DNA from: Oceanobacillus piezotolerans
Lineage (GTDB): Bacteria; Bacillota; Bacilli; Bacillales; Amphibacillaceae
Direction: 5' to 3'
Length of the DNA: 64,000 bases
Assembly (NCBI RefSeq): GCF_003665065.1
Contig: NZ_RCHR01000003.1
Location: 1 to 64,000, forward strand
This document shows, piece after piece, positions 18,047 to 26,696 of the stretch. The notes under the pieces are model-generated. The model was given only the letters and a program-made list of their open reading frames with translations, did not search any database and was not told the origin of the DNA. A program made the translations under genes and the position numbers. Within the stretch, counting starts at the first letter, position 1; every line of letters starts with the position of its first letter.

Positions 18047-18208
18047 GTGTTATACCTCCTTTAAAATATTTTGATACCTTTCATTAAACTTATCAAAACT
18101 ACTGTTATTTATAAAGGCGAAAAATGTAAAGAAATGAAAGGAAATTCGTTTTCTCTTGAAATCGGATAATTTAAACTATATAATCTTTTTAAGAAATGGG
18201 GTCCTTTC

Positions 18209-18523
18209 ATGAAGATTTATGGCTTTCCAGTTGATTCACAAGGAAGATGTAAACATTATCATGGAGTGATGGATACGATATCTATCAAATTTAAATGCTG
18301 TGGTAAATTTTATCCGTGTTATAAATGCCATGATGAAACAACAGAACATATCAGACAAGCTTGGGGAGAGAATGAGTTTCAAGAAAAAGCTATCTTTTGT
18401 GGGGTATGTCAAACAGAATTAACGATTCATGAATATCTTTCCGGTGACAAGTGCAGTAAATGTCAAACTGTATTTAATCCTAATTGCTCCAAACATTATA
18501 GTTATTATTTTAAGGTTGAATAA
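18209..18523 (+). CDS. CHY-type zinc finger protein
   Basis: 104 residues dense in Cys and His: CKHYHG near 14-19, CCGKFYPCYKCHDE near 31-44, CGVC near 65-68, and CSKC plus NCSKHYSYYF at the end. This is the CHY zinc-finger pattern, which binds three zinc ions. In eukaryotes the domain occurs in Pirh2-type ubiquitin ligases; the stand-alone bacterial version has no assigned role. The ribosome-binding site is weak (GGGGTCC). Confidence 0.85.
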   Translation: MKIYGFPVDSQGRCKHYHGVMDTISIKFKCCGKFYPCYKCHDETTEHIRQAWGENEFQEKAIFCGVCQTELTIHEYLSGDKCSKCQTVFNPNCSKHYSYYFKVE

Positions 18524-18553
18524 AAGACACAGACATTTTTCTGTGCCTTTTAT
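18522..18553 (+). terminator. Terminator after CHY gene
   Basis: AAAAGACACAGA pairs with TCTGTGCCTTTT, overlapping the stop codon of the zinc-finger gene. Confidence 0.75.
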
Positions 18554-18603
18554 TCATTATATCAGTTTTTACCACAATGATTCCTCATGTCTTGTAATCC
18601 TAA

Positions 18604-18635
18604 TGAATCCACTTGCAAGTTTGCAAGTGGATTCA
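18604..18635. terminator. Perfect hairpin downstream of MATE gene
   Basis: 15-base arms TGAATCCACTTGCAA and TTGCAAGTGGATTCA separated by two bases. There is no T-run, so it may slow decay or terminate poorly. Confidence 0.5.
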
Positions 18636-18652
18636 GAACCTTCCAAAACTAT

Positions 18653-19990
18653 TTATCCTTCACCAAACAACCTCTTTTCCTTCCATTTTCCCCATTTAAA
18701 GTAAGAAAAGGCAAAAACACTGCTAATGATAAAGGCAACTCCCATACCTAACGCTATTCCGTTTTCACCAATAAACCTGGAAAACAGATCCGTTAATGGA
18801 TAACGAAGAATCCAAAAGGAGATGATGTTTAAAACGAGTACCTGATACATTGCACCAGCACCTCTAACAATTCCATTCAAGACGAAATTCAGTCCAAGAA
18901 ATGGATAGAAGAAGGCAATCCATTTCAAGTAATTGGTACCAAATTGGACGGCTTCTTGTTCTTGGATAAAGAGGCTTGTTAGCGGCCTTGCCAAGATAAA
19001 GACAAGAGTTGCAATGGCTAGCATAATAACCGTATTAAACAAGGCTCCGCAAATGGCAATTTGTCTTACTCGGTCCCATCTGCCTGCAGCTATATTTTGA
19101 CCAGCCATGCTATTAACAGCTGTTCCCAGTGCCATTGCTGGCAGTATAATTAAGCTATCAATACGCTGTGAAGCCCCAAATCCTGCAACTACTGGGCTGC
19201 CGAATGAATTGACAACTGTCATAATTGCTGCAACACCAGCATGGATTACAGTCATTTGCAAACCGGAGGGAATACCAAGTCGTAAAATCAGCCAAACTTC
19301 CTCGCGTGTTGGTAATGATGGGAATGTAAACGGTGCAAGCTTAAAGTGAAGGGTATACCATACTCCAAGCAAGAATGCTACAGCTTGTGAAATAACTGTG
19401 GCATATGCTGCTCCCTCTATCCCCCAATTAAATACAGAAATAAATAGAGGATCTAGAATTGTATTTAAAATAGCTGCCACCAATACAAACTTCAGAGGTG
19501 TCTTACTATCCCCAATTGCCCTTAATACGGTACCGATAAAGTTGTATCCCATTAAAAATAAAATCCCGAGAAAATTAACTTGTAAGTATATCTTTGCCTC
19601 TTGAAGCATTTCCGGTGGTGTGTTTAACATCTCAAGAATCGGTCCGGCGAAAAGATAACCTATGCTAGCAACGATAACAGATAACAAACTCAGGACGACA
19701 ACAAAGGCATTTAAATAGCGTTTCAACCCCTGACTGTCCTTCCTTCCTTTTTGCTGGGATAATACAGTTAGTGCAGCATGATTGATTCCAATAATAAAGG
19801 ATAGCACTGTTACCACAACAGTGGAGGAGATCGTTACAGCACCGAGCGCATTGGCTCCCAGTAGATTCCCTACCCATAGACTGTCAATAAATTGATAGGA
19901 TACCTGCAGTAAATTCGTCAGCATAATCGGCCCGGAGAAGAAGAATAATTGCTTCATAATCCTACCCTGGGTAAAATCTTGCTCAGCCAA
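18653..19990 (-). CDS. MATE-family multidrug/toxin exporter
   Basis: 445 residues with about 12 membrane segments and the two-lobed MATE arrangement. Typical pieces are PIMLTNLLQVSYQFIDSLWVG near the start (Asn and Asp in helix 1) and ASQRIDSLIILPAMALG in the second lobe. MATE exporters use H+ or Na+ gradients to expel cationic drugs. The start is TTG at 19990, with GAGGTG 8 bases upstream. It is monocistronic, and nothing nearby names the substrate. Confidence 0.9.
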   Translation of the reverse strand: MAEQDFTQGRIMKQLFFFSGPIMLTNLLQVSYQFIDSLWVGNLLGANALGAVTISSTVVVTVLSFIIGINHAALTVLSQQKGRKDSQGLKRYLNAFVVVLSLLSVIVASIGYLFAGPILEMLNTPPEMLQEAKIYLQVNFLGILFLMGYNFIGTVLRAIGDSKTPLKFVLVAAILNTILDPLFISVFNWGIEGAAYATVISQAVAFLLGVWYTLHFKLAPFTFPSLPTREEVWLILRLGIPSGLQMTVIHAGVAAIMTVVNSFGSPVVAGFGASQRIDSLIILPAMALGTAVNSMAGQNIAAGRWDRVRQIAICGALFNTVIMLAIATLVFILARPLTSLFIQEQEAVQFGTNYLKWIAFFYPFLGLNFVLNGIVRGAGAMYQVLVLNIISFWILRYPLTDLFSRFIGENGIALGMGVAFIISSVFAFSYFKWGKWKEKRLFGEG

Positions 19991-20324
19991 TATGAAAACA
20001 CCTCAAATCATTATGTATAGCTCTATGATACCTTATTGCTCAAGTATTATATTAGTAATTTGCCTGGGTGATGGAGGTATCTATTGTACCTATAATTATT
20101 ACTTTTATCGCAGGTTAACTGAATGTAAGATCGCTATCGAGAAGAATTTCAGTAAAAAGGAAAATTACAATTGACAATCATCAGCAAGTAAAACGCCCTC
20201 AATGAGTGAAACTTCAGTTTTACATATTCTCCACAAATGCAAAACGTGTCCTAATTAAGTGAATAAAATCCTAATATAATCGAAAAACATTCTATATAAT
20301 AAGAGAAATAAATATGAAATGTAT

Positions 20325-20338
20325 TGAAAACGTAAACA
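20325..20338 (+). promoter_or_regulatory. cre site (CcpA operator)
   Basis: TGAAAACGTAAACA matches the cre consensus TGWAARCGYTWNCW at 13 of 14 positions. It lies 25 bases downstream of a TATAAT at 20295-20300, so CcpA bound here would act as a roadblock and the PTS-like gene would be under carbon catabolite repression. Confidence 0.65.
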
Positions 20339-20447
20339 TTGGTGGGGATAAGAGAAAAAACGTAAGAGGATTTTTAATAATAAACAGCAAAAACACAAAA
20401 CATATAAAATGATATTTTTTAGTTATTTAAAATAAGGAGTAATGATG

Positions 20448-22028
20448 ATGAATGACCATACAACACAAGTAAAAGATAAGTCAGCATTGACGAGGGTACT
20501 TGAAGTTATTTCCGGGAGTTTCGGTCCGATAATTGGTGTGCTGGCAGGTGCTGGTTTACTAAAGGCGGCATTATCGATTTTTTCTATGCTTGGATGGCTT
20601 AGTCCTGAAAGCGGTACCTATATTGTATTAAATGCGGCAGCTGGAGCAGTATTCCATTTCCTTCCTGTATTTCTTGGTATTTCGATTGCGATTAAACTTG
20701 GTGCAAACGGATACGTTGGTGGGGTTGTTGGTGCGGCCCTATTAACACCGGGTATTGTACAATTAGTTGAAACGGAACAAACGTCGATTGATTTTCTTGG
20801 AATACCACTAGAATTAGCGGATTATTCCTCTACTGTATTCCCGATTTTCCTAGCGATGTTCGTTTATGCTGGGTTAGATAAAGTATTGAAAAAAGTGATT
20901 TATAAAGAAATCCAAATGTTTATTAATCCATTAATCTCCCTTCTTATTATTGTGCCGTTAACCTTGCTTATCTTTGGCCCAATTGGAAACCTTATCGGGG
21001 AAGGGCTTGGGAGTACGATTAGTTTCTTGATTTCTCGAAGTGAGATTCTAGCTGGTCTATTATTAGGTGCGGCATGGACATTCTTAACGATTGCTGGTTT
21101 ACACTGGACTATTATCCCACTAGCAATTGTGAATACGACTACATTTGGAGAAGACCCAATTATCCCGCTTGCTGCAGCAGCACCATTTGCCCAAATCGGA
21201 ATTGCAATAGCTGTATTCTTAAAAACGAAAGACAAAGAGCTTAAGGCACTAGCCGCAAGTGGTTTCGTTCCTGGAGCATTAGCTGGAACAACAGAGGCGA
21301 TTAACTATGGAATCATCCTACGTTATAAAAAGACGATGATTTATGCAGCAATTGCCGGTGGTATAGGGGGCGCGATTAACGGTGTTTTAGGCGTTGTAAT
21401 GAAAGGTTTTGCGCTGCCGAGTCTGCTTGCTATTCCTATATTCACGCCTATGGGCTCTTTTGTTATCGGTATAACAGTAGCTTTTATACTAGGATTCTTA
21501 ATGACTTATTTTATAGGGTATGAAAATAAACCAGCGCTCGATGATAATTTTACCCATCGTATTGTTGGTGTGAAACCAGAAACGATTCAAAGTCCGCTAC
21601 ATGGAAAAGTGGTTCCATTAACAGATGTAGTGGATCCGCTTTTCTCAACGGGCTCTGTTGGGAAAGGGATAGCGATCGAGCCGGAATCAGGACAAGTTGT
21701 TTCACCAATTGATGGCGAGGTTACAACCTTGTTCCCATCTAAACATGCTATTGGAATTACCTCCAAGGATGGAGCTGAGGTATTAATATTTATTGGGGTA
21801 GATACTATTAACTTAAAGGGACAGCATTTTACAGCCCATGTGAAACAAGGGGATAAAGTGAAGCAGGGTGATCTGCTTATCGATTTTGATATAGAAGCTA
21901 TAAAAGAGTCCGGTTATAAAGTAACAACTCCAATTGTAATTACGAATACAGAAGAATACGTGGATATTGCACCAACAAACCTTACTTCTGTGAAACAAAA
22001 AGATAATTTATTGAAGCTCAGTGTGTAA
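20448..22028 (+). CDS. PTS glucoside-type IIC-IIA protein lacking phosphorylation sites
   Basis: About 526 residues. Residues 1-360 are a IIC membrane channel of the glucose/beta-glucoside class, with the family GTTE sugar-binding motif (GALAGTTEAINYG). Residues about 380-526 are a IIA domain of the glucose type. Two things are wrong for a PTS permease. The IIB domain that should come first, with its phospho-Cys, is absent, and no IIB gene is beside it. In the IIA active-site signature GAEVLIFIGVDT, Phe (codon 21789-21791) replaces the phospho-His; the helper His in SKHAIGI remains. AAGGAG best fits the third of three tandem ATGs. A cre site and a terminator frame the gene. It may be a facilitator, a sensor, or use proteins in trans. 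Confidence 0.85.
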   Translation: MNDHTTQVKDKSALTRVLEVISGSFGPIIGVLAGAGLLKAALSIFSMLGWLSPESGTYIVLNAAAGAVFHFLPVFLGISIAIKLGANGYVGGVVGAALLTPGIVQLVETEQTSIDFLGIPLELADYSSTVFPIFLAMFVYAGLDKVLKKVIYKEIQMFINPLISLLIIVPLTLLIFGPIGNLIGEGLGSTISFLISRSEILAGLLLGAAWTFLTIAGLHWTIIPLAIVNTTTFGEDPIIPLAAAAPFAQIGIAIAVFLKTKDKELKALAASGFVPGALAGTTEAINYGIILRYKKTMIYAAIAGGIGGAINGVLGVVMKGFALPSLLAIPIFTPMGSFVIGITVAFILGFLMTYFIGYENKPALDDNFTHRIVGVKPETIQSPLHGKVVPLTDVVDPLFSTGSVGKGIAIEPESGQVVSPIDGEVTTLFPSKHAIGITSKDGAEVLIFIGVDTINLKGQHFTAHVKQGDKVKQGDLLIDFDIEAIKESGYKVTTPIVITNTEEYVDIAPTNLTSVKQKDNLLKLSV

Positions 22029-22036
22029 TACTTTAG

Positions 22037-22078
22037 GGATAGCCTGCTTTTCATTTGAAAGGCAGGCTATCCTTTTCT
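22037..22078 (+). terminator. Terminator after PTS-like gene
   Basis: GGATAGCCTGC (22037-22047) pairs with GCAGGCTATCC (22062-22072), followed by TTTTC. Confidence 0.85.
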
Positions 22079-22172
22079 ATTGCTTTGATATTAATGTATT
22101 GAAAATTGTCAAATATTTGCGTATTCTTATAATATAAAATCAGAGAAATAACGACAATGGGGAGGGATTTGA

Positions 22173-23783
22173 ATGAGAGGGGTTAATTCAATTAATCCAT
22201 ATCCGATTACACGTCAAGCGTTTTATGCACAAAAAGGGATGGTTGCTACTTCACAGCCACTTGCGGCACAGGCTGGGATTGAGATAATGAAGAAGGGGGG
22301 AAATGCCATCGATGCTGCTATCGCGACAGCTGCCTGTTTAACGGTGGTAGAACCAACTTCTAATGGAATCGGCAGTGATGCTTTTGCGATTGTATGGATG
22401 AAGGATAAGCTTTATGGATTAAATGGAAGTGGAAGGTCTCCGAAATCTATTTCGATTGATGCAATAAAAGCATTAGGGTATGATGAAATTCCTTCATATG
22501 GCTGGGTTCCTGTCACCGTACCAGGGGCACCAGGAGCATGGGCAGAGCTTTCGGAACGCTTTGGCAGATTATCACTTTCTGAGGTACTGGAACCGGCGAT
22601 TCAATATGCGGAGGAAGGCTATCCGCTTTCACCTACGCTTGCAAAATACTGGGAGAAGGCATTTAACGTTTATAAAGAAAAATTGTTGGATAATGTCTTT
22701 GAACATTGGTTTCAGACGTTTGCGCCACAAGGAAGAGCACCCAAGGTAGGTGAGATTTGGCGTTCTCCTGATCAGGCAGAAACGTTAAGAGAGATTGCTG
22801 AAACCAAGGCAGAATCATTTTACCGCGGGGAATTGGCTAAAAAAATTGCGGGTTTTTCGACAAAAACAGGCGGATTTATAAGCGAAGAAGATTTGGCAAA
22901 TTACAAACCAGATTGGGTAGATCCAATACGTGTGAACTATCGCGGATATGATGTTTGGGAAATCCCGCCAAATGGCCAGGGAATTATTGCCTTGCAAGCT
23001 TTAAATATTTTAAAAGGTTTTTCTTTTGCTGAGAAAGAAACAGCTGATACCTATCATAAACAAATTGAGGCTCTTAAGCTTGCTTTTGTTGATGCACAGG
23101 AGCATGTAGCGGAAGATAAGTATATGAAATATCATTCTGGAGAATTATTAAGTGAAGCATATGCAGCGGAAAGAAGAAAGTTAATTGGTGAAAAAGCAAT
23201 TCTTCCACAGGCTGGAAAACCGCTTGCCGGTGGGACAGTGTATTTAGCGACTGCCGACGGTAAGGGAAATATGGTATCCTTTATTCAGAGTAATTACCAA
23301 GGCTTTGGCTCCGGAATTGTAGTGCCAGGCACTGGAATTGCACTTCAAAATCGTGGCTGTAATTTCTCCATGGACTCTAATCATGTTAATGCACTTGCTG
23401 GGGAAAAGCGGAGCTATCATACTATTATTCCTGGATTTTTGACGAAGGACAACCAGGCAATTGGTCCTTTTGGCGTCATGGGTAGATTTATGCAGCCACA
23501 GGGACATGTGCAAGTATTGATGAATATGATTGATTTTGGATTGAATCCCCAAGCTGCCTTAGATGCGCCAAGATGGCAATGGATAGAAAAGAGGACCATT
23601 GAGCTGGAAACACGGTTCCCGATGAATATGATTGAATCATTGGCAGCAAAGGGACATGAGATCAAAATTCAAATCGAAGCAAATGAATTTGGCAGAGGAC
23701 AGGTTATTTTACGTGATCCTAAAACCGGCGTGCTTGTTGGCGGAACAGAATCAAGAACAGATGGAGTTGTGGCTACTTGGTAA
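22173..23783 (+). CDS. Gamma-glutamyltransferase-like protein (YwrD type)
   Basis: 536 residues of the Ntn-hydrolase gamma-glutamyltranspeptidase family. The N-terminal GNAIDAAIATAACLTVVEPTSNG region is typical, and the self-cleavage site that exposes the catalytic Thr is GGTVYLATAD, making Thr355 the likely nucleophile. The usual downstream glycines and a C-terminal GGTESRTDG stretch are present. There is no signal peptide, so unlike secreted Ggt it should be cytosolic, as is YwrD of B. subtilis. GGAGGG precedes ATG. Two half-size chromate transporter genes follow closely, as ywrA/ywrB lie near ywrD in B. subtilis. Substrate unknown. Confidence 0.85.
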   Translation: MRGVNSINPYPITRQAFYAQKGMVATSQPLAAQAGIEIMKKGGNAIDAAIATAACLTVVEPTSNGIGSDAFAIVWMKDKLYGLNGSGRSPKSISIDAIKALGYDEIPSYGWVPVTVPGAPGAWAELSERFGRLSLSEVLEPAIQYAEEGYPLSPTLAKYWEKAFNVYKEKLLDNVFEHWFQTFAPQGRAPKVGEIWRSPDQAETLREIAETKAESFYRGELAKKIAGFSTKTGGFISEEDLANYKPDWVDPIRVNYRGYDVWEIPPNGQGIIALQALNILKGFSFAEKETADTYHKQIEALKLAFVDAQEHVAEDKYMKYHSGELLSEAYAAERRKLIGEKAILPQAGKPLAGGTVYLATADGKGNMVSFIQSNYQGFGSGIVVPGTGIALQNRGCNFSMDSNHVNALAGEKRSYHTIIPGFLTKDNQAIGPFGVMGRFMQPQGHVQVLMNMIDFGLNPQAALDAPRWQWIEKRTIELETRFPMNMIESLAAKGHEIKIQIEANEFGRGQVILRDPKTGVLVGGTESRTDGVVATW

Positions 23784-23808
23784 TAACAGAAAGAAGGTTT
23801 TAGCAGAG

Positions 23809-24375
23809 ATGAAGACACAGTGGAATATTTTTATTGCCTTCTTCCGTACAGGAATGCTGGGATTTGGTGGAGGGCCAGCATCTATACCCCTCTTTCAAAA
23901 AGAGGTTGTTGGTAATTTTAAATGGATGACAGAGGAAGAATTCGGGGAAGTACTGGCGATTGGGAATACGTTGCCAGGACCAATTGCAACGAAAATGGCT
24001 GGCTATATTGGCTATCGGGTTTCAGGAATATGGGGAATGATTAATGCCGTCCTCGCCAATATTCTTCCTACCATTATTCTAATGACTGTCTTACTTACGT
24101 TTTTATCTAATTTAAGGGATTTTGATTGGGTACAGGGGATGACTGCTGCGGTCGTTCCAATTGTCGGGATGATGATGGGGGTTCTGACGAAACAGTTTAT
24201 TGATAAATCCGTTAAAGGACTTGGCGTTAGGTTTTCGCTAGTTCTGGGAGTGATAGTCCTCATTGCTATGTATATAGCAAGCATTCATCCAGGGATTATC
24301 ATTGGTGTCCTTTTAGGATACTCTTTATTTAAAAAGGATAAAAAGAACAACAAGAATGAAGGTAAGAGATCATGA
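23809..24375 (+). CDS. ChrA-family half transporter, first subunit
   Basis: About 188 residues with the half-length chromate transporter domain. Signatures are FFRTGMLGFGGGPASIPL near residues 11-28 and EVLAIGNTLPGPIATKMAGYIGYR near 44-67. Half-length ChrA proteins work as heteromeric pairs with opposite topology and export chromate, or an organic or oxyanion relative. The start at ATG 23809 has GAAGG upstream and lies 25 bases after the GGT-like stop codon; the frame extends further upstream but overlaps that gene. Its stop overlaps the next ATG. Confidence 0.88.
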   Translation: MKTQWNIFIAFFRTGMLGFGGGPASIPLFQKEVVGNFKWMTEEEFGEVLAIGNTLPGPIATKMAGYIGYRVSGIWGMINAVLANILPTIILMTVLLTFLSNLRDFDWVQGMTAAVVPIVGMMMGVLTKQFIDKSVKGLGVRFSLVLGVIVLIAMYIASIHPGIIIGVLLGYSLFKKDKKNNKNEGKRS

Positions 24376-24899
24376 TTTATTGGCATATTTTTATGGCGTT
24401 TTTTATTCCAGGGATTTTGGGATATGGTGGTGGACCAGCCTCTATTCCCTTAATTGAAGAAGAGGTTGTGTCACGGTATGAGTGGTTAACTGTACAGGAG
24501 TTTTCGGAGGTATTAGCTCTTGGAAACTCCCTGCCAGGTCCAATTGCAACGAAAATGGCTGGTTATATTGGATTTGAAGTGGGTGGAGTCCTTGGTTTAA
24601 TCGTGGCAGTAACTGCAACAGTTGCTCCGTCGCTGATCCTGATGCTTGTGTTAGGTGGTATTCTCTATAAATATAAGGATTCCCCCAAGGTAAAACGATT
24701 GAAAACTTATGTCCTTCCGGTTATAGCGATCTTACTAGGCGAAATGACAATTAACTTTTTTGTCGAATCGTATGTCGGCATTGGGTTCCTTCAAACATTA
24801 CTTCTTACAGTAATTAGCTATATTTTAATAGAAGTTAAAAAAGTCCATCCAGCGATAATCATATTTGGAGCATTAATTTATGGAGGATTTTTCTTATAA
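24372..24899 (+). CDS. ChrA-family half transporter, second subunit
   Basis: 175 residues with the same domain as its neighbour: FFIPGILGYGGGPASIPL near residues 6-23 and EVLALGNSLPGPIATKMAGYIGFE near 41-64. ATG overlaps the TGA of the upstream gene (ATGA), showing translational coupling. The pair almost certainly forms one transporter. It shares an operon with the gamma-glutamyltransferase-like gene, which suggests a linked function not yet known. Confidence 0.88.
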   Translation: MIYWHIFMAFFIPGILGYGGGPASIPLIEEEVVSRYEWLTVQEFSEVLALGNSLPGPIATKMAGYIGFEVGGVLGLIVAVTATVAPSLILMLVLGGILYKYKDSPKVKRLKTYVLPVIAILLGEMTINFFVESYVGIGFLQTLLLTVISYILIEVKKVHPAIIIFGALIYGGFFL

Positions 24900-25013
24900 A
24901 CGAAAGCTTTGTTCTTAGCTTAACAGCTCTATCGTTTGTTGACAGATCCTGACAAATTAGGAACGATTAAAATTTTCCATAAGAATCGACCAAGAAAACA
25001 AGTTGCATAAAGC

Positions 25014-25256
25014 GAGAGGCTGGGACATAACTAAATGTTTTAATCCAAAAGACGAACGAAGCACCAAGTTAGTGGAGGAAATATACGTAGACTCCTGCGG
25101 GAAAAGCAACAAGTGAAGACCCCGCAGGAAGTGCCCTTCTTCCGAGGAGGCTGAGACGTTGCCCGCGGAAAGCGAAGTATATTTCCGGAACGGTATTTCT
25201 CCACTAAGCATCGTTCGGATTTTTCTTTTGATAAAACACTTTTGTTCTAGCCTCTT
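25014..25256 (+). repeat. Full-length copy of repeat R1
   Basis: Bounded by GAGGCTGGGACATAAC and GTTCTAGCCTC, with the GC-rich middle GACTCCTGCGGGAAAAGC...GACCCCGCAGG...CCGAGGAGGCTGAG...CCGCGGAAAGCGAAG. This is the most complete copy in the window. The interval 24900-25284 contains it and no gene. Confidence 0.85.
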
Positions 25257-25284
25257 TTAATAAAAATAGGAATCTGAGGCCAAA

Positions 25285-25605
25285 TTATAAATCCCGTAAA
25301 TATGCTAAATCCTCCTTTGATAATATTTGTCCGTTTACTTGTATTTGCTCAAGTGCAATCTTTCCGTCAACTAGCAGTTTTTCTGGTATAACACAGGGGA
25401 TTTCATAATCAATCTCTTTTCCTGTATTGTCGTAAAAAAGATAGCCTTTCTCTTCTTCATAGATAAAAGAGTTAATTTTCATATTTGGCGTGATGAGTAA
25501 TGTCATTTTTTCTTGATCATTCCAAATCACCTTAACAAGGGTTTTTTTCTTTATTTTCTTTTGAACTAATGTAGTTAAGGCTCCAAGTGAGACAGTTTCT
25601 TCCAT
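25285..25605 (-). CDS. Small soluble protein, unknown
   Basis: 106 residues, no membrane segment or signal peptide. Mostly predicted beta-strand in the middle (LVKVIWNDQEKMTLLIT and YEEEKGYLFYDN) with an acidic, helical C-terminus. TGGAGG lies just before ATG. I do not recognise a family. It reads away from the CBS-domain gene. Confidence 0.65.
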   Translation of the reverse strand: MEETVSLGALTTLVQKKIKKKTLVKVIWNDQEKMTLLITPNMKINSFIYEEEKGYLFYDNTGKEIDYEIPCVIPEKLLVDGKIALEQIQVNGQILSKEDLAYLRDL

Positions 25606-25784
25606 TTTTATCCTCCAAATTCATAAACTGATGATGTTTTTTTTCCGTGTAATCCATTCCTACTTATAATAATTGATAAATCGTAAAGAAACAAAATTGT
25701 ATAACGAATGGAGTAAAATATGGTAGAATAAAATTATGAAAAGGGTTACAGGGTAAACGTTTTAACGGGTTAGGAGTTGAAAGT

Positions 25785-26228
25785 ATGAAAGTAAAGGACT
25801 TTATGATTAGGGATGTATATAAATTAAAAGAAGAGGATACGATTCAAACCCTATTAGAAACATTATCTAAATATAGAATTGGCGGGCTTCCTATTGTAAA
25901 CGATTACAATCAATTGGTCGGCATTGTTAGTGATGGTGATGTCTTACGATATATCAACCCAAAAACATACAGCTCCTATTTAATGTTTTATAAAGAGGAT
26001 TTAGAAGAGATCATCCCGGAAAAGATCAGGGTTAATATGAAAACAATTATGAAGAAAAATGTAGTTACAGTATATGAGGATGATGAGTTGGAGAAGGCGC
26101 TTAATATCTTGTCACAGCATCATTTTAAAAAGCTTCCAGTATTGAATAAATCGAATCGGGTTGTGGGTATTGTGAGCCGAGGAGATGTTATTCGGAAAAT
26201 AACAGAAAAAGTGTTAAATGCTATCTAA
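25785..26228 (+). CDS. Tandem CBS-domain protein
   Basis: 147 residues made of two CBS modules: residues 3-70 (MIRDVYKLKEEDTIQTLLETL ... LVGIVSDGDVLRYI) and 82-147 (MKKNVVTVYEDDELEKALNIL ... VVGIVSRGDVIRKI). A Bateman pair of this kind binds adenosine nucleotides or related ligands. There is no attached catalytic domain, so it probably regulates a partner protein. The terminator at 26234-26265 follows the stop codon. Confidence 0.88.
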   Translation: MKVKDFMIRDVYKLKEEDTIQTLLETLSKYRIGGLPIVNDYNQLVGIVSDGDVLRYINPKTYSSYLMFYKEDLEEIIPEKIRVNMKTIMKKNVVTVYEDDELEKALNILSQHHFKKLPVLNKSNRVVGIVSRGDVIRKITEKVLNAI

Positions 26229-26233
26229 CGGTT

Positions 26234-26265
26234 AAACCATTCCATTTATATGCTGGAATGGTTTT
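26234..26265 (+). terminator. Terminator of CBS gene
   Basis: AAACCATTCCA (26234-26244) pairs with TGGAATGGTTT (26254-26264) with T-rich DNA following. Confidence 0.85.
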
Positions 26266-26272
26266 ATAATAG

Positions 26273-26562
26273 TCTAGGAAATTATAAAATAACGACCTGT
26301 GGATATTTCTTTTCATTAAGAAAAGCCACGTCCGGCTCCAGCGCCCAGCAACTAGCAGATCTTTTGGTGGGACGAGCAATGCGCAGTCCCAAATTTCACA
26401 CTCCTTCACTACGATAAGTCAACATCGACTCAAGTTAAAGGAAGCGCCGACTAAAATCGGCTTACGCCAACGTCGGCATACCCCATAAAGGGGCATGTTT
26501 CCTTTATCTCATTGCGGAGCGCTCCAGTTTGTACGTTGCTAAACGGGCGCTTGTGCCTTTGT
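26273..26562 (+). repeat. Repeat R2, copy 2
   Basis: Same ends as the copy at 15852-16072 (TCTAGGAAATTATAAAAT and GGGCGCTTGTGCCTTTGT), with about 70 extra bases in the middle, including a CCCCATAAAGGGGC hairpin and a CGCCGACTAAAATCGGC hairpin. It lies just after a terminator. Confidence 0.8.
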
Positions 26563-26696
26563 TCTTCCATAATCCCACTGTTTGTAAGTTTCACTTTATA
26601 TAAAGAGGGTTAAACACATTTATAGTGGAAAATTTACATCAAATGATTAAAAGGAGTACAATATAAATATTGCAAGAAAAGGAGTGAATACATATC

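Noticed and set aside
18429..18704. Plus-strand 91-residue frame overlapping CHY and MATE genes
   Set aside because: It runs through a terminator and both real genes in other frames.
20339..20441. Possible antiterminator RNA (BglG/GlcT type) before the PTS-like gene
   Set aside because: No hairpin terminator or RAT-like stem could be found in the leader; only the cre site is convincing.
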